Shown in pieces: positions 1-9,094 of a stretch of DNA of 64,000 nt. Every line of letters begins with the position of its first letter. Position 1 is the first letter of the stretch. The DNA is from Hypoxylon rubiginosum. Lineage: Eukaryota; Ascomycota; Sordariomycetes; Xylariales; Hypoxylaceae. Below the pieces are notes generated by a model, which ran no database searches, was not told the origin of the DNA, and worked only from the letters and a program-made list of their open reading frames with translations. The position numbers and the translations under genes were made by a program. The stretch covers positions 992,001-1,056,000 of the forward strand of contig CADCXA010000027.1 in the NCBI GenBank assembly GCA_902806565.1, written 5' to 3'.

Positions 1-2783
1 GAAACCAAGGGGGCCATCGTGCGAGGATGGAGGTTGAGAGGGTGTCCCCTAAGTGGCTCGGGTTAACGTGGATCCGACCAAGCTCGAGCCAATCGCCTAT
101 TGCCGATGTCGGGGTTAAGCAAAAAGGGGGCGCCATCATTGGCTCACCCATCGTTACACTCAAAATGACGGAATCGTATTGCAAGTGCACACTGCTACCA
201 TGTCATGACTAAGGCAGTGAGTGTCGAGAACCTTGTGAGCATTCTCGGAAGCTACTCTGGTGTCTCTTCCGCAGTTCGTATCAGATATCAGAATCGTGGT
301 CGATGGATATACTAAAAATGTTGTCTTACCGGAGAACGTCTCGATGAATGGCTGGACGGTATTGGCACCATTAATATTGCATTGGCGGGAGGAGTCCGAC
401 CCAATTATCGAGTTAGGAGAGCTCCATTGACAAATTTGGGCCACTGTAGCGGAACTACAACTCTGAAGAGTCTTGGTGATCAGCTGCTACTTAAGCCAAA
501 CCGGTGAAAACAGAAGCATGTGGTAAAAACGGGGTCTAGCTCGTCGTATCGTATCTTGCGCTGTGTAGATATATCGTATTGCAGAAGCGAGCTGCAATTG
601 CTCGAGACAGTTGAATGATAACAGGAACCAACTATCAACATCTGAGAAGTATTGAGCAAGTGATTAAATAGGGGTTTTAAGCTTAACGGCGTTATATCAA
701 ATACTGAAACTACGTAAGGTACTTGAAATATTGATCTTGTAATTTGGGCCATGCACCATCTAGCTTACCGCTCCTTTCTTCCATTATGGTCATGACTCTA
801 TTATGATAAATCAGTTGTACTACCGAAGGAAACATAGTGTCAATCTCTGAGCTAAATCTACTAACATCTTGAATTGTCCAAGTTTGTTGAAGATGTATCG
901 ACCTAATGCACCCTCAGTCAACCCTCTACTTTCTCGTTGTCCTAAGGTATCCTATTTAAGAAGTTAATCATGTATATGCAAGCAGGTACATAATAGTATT
1001 TCATGCGCGAAAGTTGGAAGCAAGGAGCTTTGAGCTTCAACGATAATATCCGGAACTTTCAAAGGTAATAGTCGTAGCACAACCTCTTCCACTCCGCTAG
1101 GCATCACCGCACTCCCTTTTCTATTGCAACAATGGAAATAGCTTGACATAACATGAAAATTGAAGTTGAATAAATCACTTTGTCATACCGGGGTTAGAAA
1201 TCGTCGCACGTCTCCCGTCACGTTTGTCAAAAAATTGACACCTACCGCCAGCATATTTCCTGTACGCCTTATGCCTTTAGATGTATTACCTAGGTAGGAG
1301 GTACATATGCGGGAAGGGTTGAGATCGCTGTTGATCATGCATCAAATGCAGGCAGGGCATTCAACATTGCCTAAATGAGAAAGCCAGGCTTCTCATGATT
1401 GGCCGTTTAATAAGTCTGTACATAGTAGTAGAGAAGCCAGCATATCCCCTGTCTTGTGGCTGACGTATAGAGGCTAAGATTAGTTAGTAGTTAGAAACCA
1501 AAAGCTCTCGTTTACATTCCAATATGACTGGGTGTCGTTGGAAAAGCGTAGTCTAAACCTCTAAGGACACAAGCTCAAGATTACTATCGTAAATCTCGGT
1601 TCGCAGCCGAAAGTTGTATGACCCATAGCAAATAAGGTAGGTGCTTTAAGATCTAGCCCTGTCTCTTATAAGTCACCCCTGTAAGGGGCTACGTATGCTC
1701 AAGGCATGCTCAGTATTTGGAAAACTTGAAAAAATATTATAAGAGGTCCTATTCATGATACTTACCAGTAGCGCAAATGATCTCTCGTAGTGGCAGCATA
1801 TATAATACATAATTTATCATTTGCAAATATCTTGCGGTCATGTTGATAGCTCTCGCAATCGAAGACGAGATCCCGCGCTTAGGCCATCACTCAAAATGCC
1901 CCTATCTCGATTTGATCTAGCTACCCTAGTCCATATCTCGCTAGGAATTTGTCTAGAAGGAGGTAGCCAAGCCGGAGCTGACAGGCCTTTAAGGCTGTCG
2001 TTCCAAGTTTTCAAGTTAGACTCGTTTACTAGCTCAACACTGATTGGTTAGCTTGAAGAAGGTCCTCACGGAGCCCCTGATGCTAAACCGTTCTCACGTT
2101 GACGAGATATTCTCCGAAGAATAAACACGCGTCGTTTCTCACGATGCCGTAGTCCAATCTGTTTCAAGTCAAAAGTCCGCACCAGTATATTACCTAGCAT
2201 AGTAGACGCTTACACCTTCTATCGGCCGGGGAAAAAACAATAGCTTGGACCGTATTTCGTCTCATCTATGACTGGCAGAAATGTTCTAGTTTCGCATCTA
2301 TCCCTTTTCTAGAGCATATACCCGCAGCCAACGCTGAGCCCAAGCAGACGGGACCGATTGTTTTTCGATGTCCCACCCCTGAACCACATGGTTGCTATCA
2401 AAACGTAGCATTCCGGATGAGCTTGGTGTACGGCTGTGCCCTTTCGCTCAGTTGCTACTATGATAGCTTCGGCCAAGGACCCTGGCGTAGCATTGGGGCA
2501 GGTCTAGATCCGGTGGTTGGACATTGTCGTCGAACGATATGCAGGCACGGACAGGGCGCTACGACGTACGCTTCGGATGAGTTTCCACGTTGATGCCCAT
2601 GTTCTTTTCTCGTTGATGGCGGTCATTCAGTTATCATGGCAGGCCACCCATCACTTTGCTCTTCGCCTGCCGAGACACGATGGGAGCGACAACCTCTGTT
2701 CTCTTCGCCAACTAGGACGTCAGCTAAGTCCATGTCATTCGTTTATTTTATTTAGACACTCTTTAATATCATAATACTTAATC
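1..2783. other. gene-poor stretch upstream of the laccase gene
   Basis: No convincing gene is visible. Short open frames on the minus strand around 160-752 have protein-like composition but start with GTG or lack any family motif, so they may be remnants of a decayed gene. One TACCTAGGTA-type palindrome lies near 1287. The last few hundred bases must contain the laccase promoter; no clear TATA box stands out. Confidence 0.6.
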
Positions 2784-4585
2784 ATGCGGCCAGCAATGTT
2801 CTGGACCGCTCTCACCACTCTCGTTGCTAGCTCACTCGTTTCTGCTTCCTCCCTTCATAGGAGACATTGTCATCACAATCATAATCACAACCACACTACT
2901 AGTAAATGTAATTTCCATCACTCCAAGAGTCCCACGTGCTGGGGCGACCATTCTTTATCAACAAACTGGTACGACAAGGTGCCGCATACCGGCGTTACGA
3001 GAGAGTACTGGCTCGAGGTTCAGAACGGCACGGCGGCCGTCGACGGAGTCGAGCGTATAGTCTTAACAGTCAACGGATCAGTACCAGGTCCCACGATCAT
3101 CGCAGATTGGGGAGACAATATCGTCGTTCATGTGCATAATGCACTAGAAAACAACGGCACTAGCATCGTACGTACAGAGAGGTCATGTGGCTAGAAGAGA
3201 AGCCTACCTCGCTTCAATATCAGAAAATGCTAACCCGAAGACAGCATTGGCATGGTCTGAGACAAAATTATACGACACAACATGATGGTGTAGCATCCGT
3301 CACTCAATGCCCGGTAGCTCCAGGGGAAAGCATCACGTATCGGTTTCGCGCAGAACAATATGGCCATACTTGGTATCACAGCCACTTTGCCACGCAGGCC
3401 TGGAACGGCGTCTTCGGTGGCATTCTCATCAACGGGCCATGCTCGGCACCCTATGACGAGGACAAGGGCGTCCTCTTCCTCAACGACTGGTTCCACAACA
3501 CGACCGACGCCTTATGGAGCACCGCCGCGGCTGGCTCCCCACCTGTGGCACAGAACGGGCTCATCAATGGAACGAACGTGTACGGCAGCGGTGGGAAGAG
3601 ATTTGAGACGGCTTTCACGGCCGGCAAGCGTCACCGGATCCGGCTGGTCAACGGGGCTATCGACAGTCACTACAAGTTCATGATTGATAACCACAAGATG
3701 AAAGTCATCGCGGCCGACTTGGTTCCGATCAAGCCATATATGACTGATGTTTTGAGTATTGGAATCGGGCAGCGTTACGATATTATCGTCGAGGCGGACC
3801 AGGATGGCGGCGACTTCTGGCTTCGAGCGTATCCCGATATGGCCTGCAGTGCCGAAAACGAGATGGTAAACGACATCAAGGGCATTGTACGATACGATAC
3901 TTCCTCACGTGAAGAGCCAACCTCCGCAGCCTATTCTTTCACGGAGGACTGTCTCGACGAGCCGATGTCCAAGCTGGTCCCCTACGTGGCCATCGACGCC
4001 GAGAGCCCGGTCAAAGAGGAGAATTTCGACTTGGGATTCACGGTCACCACCGACGGCATGTTCAAGTGGACCCTGGACGGCACCGACCTGATGTCGGACT
4101 GGGGCGTACCCACCTTGCGGCAGAGCCTCATAGACCTGTCGGTCTTCAAGACCGCCAGCAACGTCGTGGAGCTGAGCCAGAAGGAGGCCTGGGTGTACTT
4201 CGTCATCGAGAACGGGGCGGCGGCGCTCGGGCTCACGCACCCGATCCACCTGCACGGGCACGACTTCTTCGTGCTCGCGCAGGCGGCGAACGCGAACTAC
4301 ACGGCGGCGACGCCCCTGCAGCTGAAGAACCCGCCGAGGCGGGACGTGGCCATGCTGCCCGCGAACGGGTACCTGGTCATCGGGTTCGTGACCGACAACC
4401 CGGGCGTGTGGCTCATGCATTGCCATATCGGGTGGCACGCCTCCCAGGGGTTCGGCCTGCAGGTCGTCGAGCGGGAGGCCGAGATCCCGCCGCTGTGTGA
4501 GATTGACAGCCTGGACTCGACCTGCGCAAAGTGGCAGAGATACGTCGCCTCGAAGGGTATTCTTCAGGATGATTCAGGCATATAG
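2784..4585 (+). CDS. secreted laccase / ascomycete multicopper oxidase
   Basis: Two exons, 2784-3167 and 3245-4585, joined by a 77-nt phase-0 intron (GTACGT donor, GCTAACC branch, ACAG acceptor), give 574 residues. Residues 1-20 are a signal peptide, followed by an unusual His-rich stretch (RRHCHHNHNHNH). All four copper motifs of the family are present: HWHG (created exactly at the splice junction), WYHSHF, HPIHLHGHDF and HCHIGWHASQGF. The C-terminus ends DDSGI, like the processed DSG tail of ascomycete laccases. Known role: four-electron oxidation of phenols coupled to reduction of O2 to water, extracellular or in the wall. The axial position of the type-1 copper (four residues after the last His) is Phe rather than Met or Leu. 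Length and domain order are normal; the gene looks intact. Substrate cannot be told from sequence, so pigment, lignin or detoxification roles are all open. Confidence 0.93.
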
Positions 4586-5258
4586 CGTGCCCAACAGCAC
4601 ATTTTCAGCTGCCGTAAGCCAGTCGGAGTTTTACTAGGAGGTTAATATAGAGACGTTCATGAAACAAGTCAATTCTAATAAGCAATGCTTGCGCCTATGT
4701 GTATCCCCTGTATTGAGGCTTCTTCGACGTTAATTTTGATCATCGGTCTCTTTACCCGATTCATCCTGGCCCACCATCGACCAAGGACCCAGGGGACTCC
4801 CTACTAGGTACACTATCAGATCCAAACCATCGGGTTTTGGCGCTCATAGCCCGGATTGAGATTCCGCTGTATACATGATCCACCTCCCCACGAGCTACTG
4901 GTCTTCTTGTGTGTTCAAGATTTACAAATATACCTAGTCCTCCAGGGACTGTAAGAACTCTATATACCGCTAGGAAATGAGGCTAAGACATCTAGTTTTG
5001 GTTGGAAGATTGTAATGTATACGAGAGCACTAACGAATATTAATATTATATTAAACTAGGGGACTAGGGGATACTGTAGGATACGCCTCTACTCTGACTC
5101 ATTTGTATTTGATACTAGACATGACAACTTCATGATGAATATTTTAAGATGACCGAGAAAGATAAGTCTATTAAGAACGGACTGCTATGTATTGCATGTT
5201 GGTACCAAAAACAGTAAAAAGCGTCATCGAGCTTCGCATTGCTTTCCTGTCTAGTCCA
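4586..5258. other. intergenic, convergent 3' regions
   Basis: Lies between the 3' end of the laccase gene and the 3' end of the minus-strand phosphatase-like gene. No open frame, RNA gene or repeat is supported here. Confidence 0.6.
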
Positions 5259-6252
5259 TTACGAGAGCAAAACCGTTTTGATCTCCGCTTTGCTAGCAGT
5301 GTGTTGACGGCGTAAGGAGCTATCTATCAAGGACTTTGAAAATGCCTGATCGGCTGGCGGTGCACGCATTTTCCCATTGCGTTTCCGGAAACTCTCATCA
5401 GTTTCCCACAAGCGAGCATCGCGATCTTCCAAATTCCTGTCTACGAATTGATACGACCTCGATGAGCAGCGGTCCCACATCTACAATGAAAGTCAGTAAT
5501 TAATTCTCTAGGCAAGATACTTGGGTCCGGAAACATATCTCGGGAGTAACGACTCCTAAATATAATTCCTACTTAGGAACATACCTAGGTAGGTATACTC
5601 CCGAAACTGGCTGAAAGGGGAAGAAAGAAAAACCTCTGATGTTACTTACATATCCCGAAACGAAGTCTCCAGTTAGGTAGACAATAAATTCTACGTCAGC
5701 CACAACGTATATACTTGAATCGGGGAGTTCTGCAGAAGCTCTCTTGCAAATGTCTTGAAGCCATGCCCTGAACCCACGAGCACGCTCTTCGACGTTCTCG
5801 GGGAGCATCGCATCTGGTCCAGCCACCCCAGGCTCTTCCTCATCCACGAAATGGGAATTGATCAGATTTCCGAATTCCTTGTCCAAATCATCTCTAGATG
5901 CGATCTGGTTGCACCCGTGTGTTGGATTGGGAGGCCGTAAGGCGCGGTGTATGGTAATAGAACCAAGGCGTTCAATGGACGGAGCGACACAAAGCAGAGC
6001 AGTCTGAATGGCTCGTTTTGAAGGTGCAGTTACGACAAAGTTGAGCACCGGGTCGGGCTCCTTTGCCAACTCTTCGCCAAGGCGCACTGAGGCGTCGGCG
6101 CATTGCATCAGACCAGCGGATGTTAAGTAAGGGTCGGGTAAGTCATAACCAAAATTTAGTTTTTCGAGCTGGTCTCTTGTTAGAAAATTGGACGTGGCGT
6201 TAATGTTATGCAAGGCCTCCGCGGTCCGGATGACTGTAATCGTCGGGGCCAT
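5259..6252 (-). CDS. phosphoglycerate-mutase-fold protein lacking catalytic histidines (pseudo-phosphatase)
   Basis: Two exons on the minus strand, 6252-5650 and 5480-5259, with a 169-nt phase-0 intron (GTAAGT donor, CTGAC branch, TTGTAG acceptor), give 274 residues from the ATG at 6252. An in-frame ATG at 6378 would add 42 unrelated residues; I prefer 6252 because the family normally starts a few residues before the first strand and a TTACAG acceptor-like site lies just upstream. The fold is recognisable from TITVIRTAEALHN near the start, LPDPYLTSAGLMQC, KRAIQTALL and the SRSYQF segment in exon 2. However, the diagnostic RHG/RHA is RTA, and the second catalytic His segment (normally THGG) reads VVADVEF. 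Both catalytic histidines are therefore missing although the frame and splice sites are intact. Known family: histidine phosphatases. Inference: a non-catalytic or sugar/phosphate-sensing descendant, or an early pseudogene. Confidence 0.8.
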
Positions 6253-7102
6253 TGCGATAGATCGCCTGTAAGCTGCTGATATTGCCTTGTTAGTATGGTT
6301 GTCTTGGAATGCTAAAGGTGGAGCTGCGGCGCCGTTATAGATTTTGCTTCTTCCAATTTGATAGGGAAGGGCGCTCATATAGAGTCCACCACGCTCTAAG
6401 CGTTGTTGCGATTGTTTGGATGGTAATTAGCAATCCCAACAATCGTTTTGTGTTTTGACCATAAAACAAAGACAATGTTGAAGTATGGAGAATATTTGCT
6501 ATCACATATTTGAAAAAGAAGAAGAAGAAGAAGAAGAAGAAGAAGAAGAAGAAGACGAATAAGAATGAAGAGCGTTGCTTATTCCTCTGCGTGTGGTGTT
6601 GATGGGTAAGGTGAAATTTCCGTAATGCGGCGATGTTGGTATTGATCGTCCTTGTTGATAAATCTACTCCTAGGCTACATGTAGGTATATAAACGCTTAT
6701 ATATTTGACTGGAATAGTAGCCTTCTTCAAAACTAGGTACCTAGGTAGATATTTAGGGTAGTCGAGAAGTGACTAGTTTGTCCGACTCACTGTACACAAT
6801 GAAAGGGACGTGGAGCACAAGGAAACTGTTATTGAATAATAAGATACCCATAGACAAGTAGAGAATTATCCCACACAAAGGTAGACCGATAATGTTCCCG
6901 ACATGTTCCAGAAATCAATGGGCGGAGAGGGCTTAAACGAGTACAGCCGTAGGGTTACTGCTAGAAACGACTCGCTTGCCAATACCATGATATATGAGCA
7001 GATATTACATCCTGGAAGGCTCTTCGAGCTCAGGCCACCGGCTTGTTCACGTACTGAACGTAGTAGACGAGCCCCCGGACGTTGCCATAGAACGCCACGC
7101 TA
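6253..7102. other. intergenic with a GAA microsatellite
   Basis: Contains the 5' region of the minus-strand phosphatase-like gene, a GAA trinucleotide run, a GGTACCTAGGTAG motif near 6737 and the 3' region of the steroid reductase-like gene. No other gene seen; the 131-residue open frame here is mostly the translated GAA repeat. Confidence 0.6.
6517..6555. repeat. GAA trinucleotide microsatellite
   Basis: About 13 perfect GAA units, non-coding, upstream of the phosphatase-like gene. Confidence 0.95.
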
Positions 7103-8029
7103 TCAGTAGACACCAGGAATGATGACGTATTTCCCCTTGATTTTATCCTCGCCGAACTTCTGTTTGTACCACTTCCCGCCCGAGACGGCGCGGGGCAACA
7201 TGGCGAAAAACTCGTTGATGAGGAAAGTCCTTGCAGGGGTGCAAGCAACACCTGCGGCAACCCAGTATCCGAGCCACTCGACCCATTCCATGAAGTAGTG
7301 TGGGTAGAGCATGTATCTGAACAAGCCATTCTGAGGTACCTCGTAGTGCTTGTCAGCGGTCTTGCCTTGCCGCTTCAGTTTTGCCTGACGTCGCAGCTCC
7401 GCCCGGCGAATCTCTCGCAGCTCCTCGTCCGAGAAGTAGTTGGCGGCCAGTCCGACGTAGAAGAGGACGAGGCCGACGGAAAACTGCAGGACGGACCAGT
7501 TCTGGGCTTTCCATTCTTCCTGGGTAGTGGGGCCGTATGCTGCTAGCCAGCTTCCTAGGCAGGTACCGTTGCTGACTTGAAAGACGATGGCCATCGCCCA
7601 GACGAGCACGTGAATGGGAGACATAGATGGCTGAATGATGGGGAAGATGATGGCGCGGTAGGTATAGTGAATGACGAAGAGGCCGGCCAGGACTTTGTTC
7701 TGCCACGGTAGGTCGGTAATGCCATGCTGTGCCGGAAGCGTGCTCATGACGTATAGAAGAGTAGTGAACCCGGGCACCTCCATCGTCACCCACGCGATCC
7801 TCCCAGGTAAATTGAATCTACTTTGAACAGAAGTCTTCCCCATGCCATACCACGAGACGAACCATTGGAAAGAACATAGCTGTGCGTTATATTAGTGTGA
7901 GTACATATGTATGTAGACGTACGAGGGATTAGACGTCGGGGATCCCACCAGAGGGTAGAGCTTCCACCAGAACAAGATCCTCTCGTAGTTTTCCTGGCTC
8001 GCAGGGAGCCAGTCTTGGACGATAGCCAT
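7103..8029 (-). CDS. 3-oxo-5-alpha-steroid 4-dehydrogenase (SRD5A)-like membrane reductase
   Basis: Exons 8029-7949 and 7879-7103 are joined by a 69-nt phase-0 intron (GTGGGA donor, CACTAAT branch, CGCACAG acceptor), giving 285 residues. The donor is weaker than a GTACGT site 22 nt downstream, but only GTGGGA keeps the frame and yields the conserved FQWFVSWYGMGKTS segment. Further family signatures are LPGRIAWVTMEVPGF near the start, the HYTYRAIIFP segment after the second membrane helix, and the C-terminal block NGLFRYMLYPHYFMEWVEW followed by GKWYKQKFGE. Five or six hydrophobic segments fit an ER integral membrane protein. Known activity: NADPH-dependent reduction of a delta-4 double bond conjugated to a 3-keto group. 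Fungi of this group do not make steroid hormones, so the natural substrate is unknown. Length is normal and no damage is visible. Confidence 0.88.
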
Positions 8030-8288
8030 AACGAGTTATTATAAGTATAAGTACCTATCTGCTATACGGGATGATGCGGACTTGGAGGTTAGATTGTTTG
8101 AAATCTATGGACGTGTTGGATTTTCCGAAGTTAGCAAGCTAAAGTTTTGCGAATAACTGCGAACACTCTGTGAAATCATGAAGGTGGCCGGGTCACGAGA
8201 ATGATTTCATTAAATATACGAAGTACGAAATAAATGTAACCAATTGGCCGCATGTCACCGGGGGACTCGGACCACTACAAAGGACAAG

Positions 8289-8320
8289 GATGGCAAGATG
8301 GCAAGATGGCAAGATGGCAA
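8289..8320. repeat. 4 x 8-bp tandem repeat (GATGGCAA)
   Basis: Four perfect GATGGCAA units head to tail in the divergent intergenic region. Confidence 0.95.
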
Positions 8321-8708
8321 GGATAGACAAAGAGGCAATTGAGTACATGTATATCGGATAGAGTGATAGAACATTTTTTACGGTTTACATAATACATCTT
8401 TACCCCACGTTCCATTTTGAACAGACCTGATTACCATTATAGCAGCTTAGGCTGTTAGGTCGGTTGGATGTGGCTTTTAGAAACGTCATCTGTGGCTGGA
8501 GGTGGGTTTAGTTTACGCGGCCCTCCACTATCGTCTAGCTCGTCCCAATCATCTATTATATCTATCGTGCTAACGAGCCAGCACCGCCACGTTTTGTTTG
8601 GACAACAAGCCTCAAGCCTGAAGCCCGCCCTGAATGTCTGTGTTACGATTGGATAGTCGTAGACAGGACCAGGACCCTTGCGTTTATCGCTGGCTGGGTT
8701 CGAGTAAG

Positions 8709-8759
8709 CTACCTACATACATACCTAGGTACCTACATACCTACATATCTACATACCTC
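8709..8759. repeat. imperfect CCTACATA repeat with a TACCTAGGTA core
   Basis: Units of ACCTACATAC type flank a central TACCTAGGTACC palindrome. The same motif recurs at many intergenic places in the window. Confidence 0.85.
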
Positions 8760-9094
8760 TCACGTACTTCACAAGCCTGCTGCCTACTTGACGTACGCGC
8801 AACTTTTGGCAACGTTGCCTCCTTATCCTAGATTTTAAAGCTGCTACAAACGAGTTCGTAATAGATGTGTTCCTTATCTTGAATCCCTTGCTGACTTTTG
8901 TTTAACTGCTATGTAGTCGCTCTTCCAACCGTCCCGGGTGATGACGCAATCCCGACCTTCGTGACTGTTACGCTCTTAGCGAGATTCCCGTCTCCCAGGT
9001 CTATTTACCACCCCTAATCTTCAGAGGGGGGCCAGAAAGCGTGGAACCTGAATAACAACTCTTTCGGCCGTATCCGCCTCGCCCGTATACCACA

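Larger units (their letters stand above)
8030..9094. other. divergent promoter region with short tandem repeats
   Basis: Separates the minus-strand reductase gene from the plus-strand deubiquitinase gene, so it carries both promoters. It holds two short tandem repeats listed separately and a TACCTAGGTACC palindrome at about 8723. No open frame with family signal is present. Confidence 0.65.

Noticed and set aside
7030..7329. Minus-strand frame overlapping the 3' end of the steroid reductase-like gene
   Set aside because: Different frame of the same strand; the reductase motifs continue to the stop at 7103.
2784..9094. A biosynthetic gene cluster around the laccase and reductase genes
   Set aside because: No polyketide synthase, peptide synthetase, terpene cyclase, P450 or cluster regulator is present nearby.
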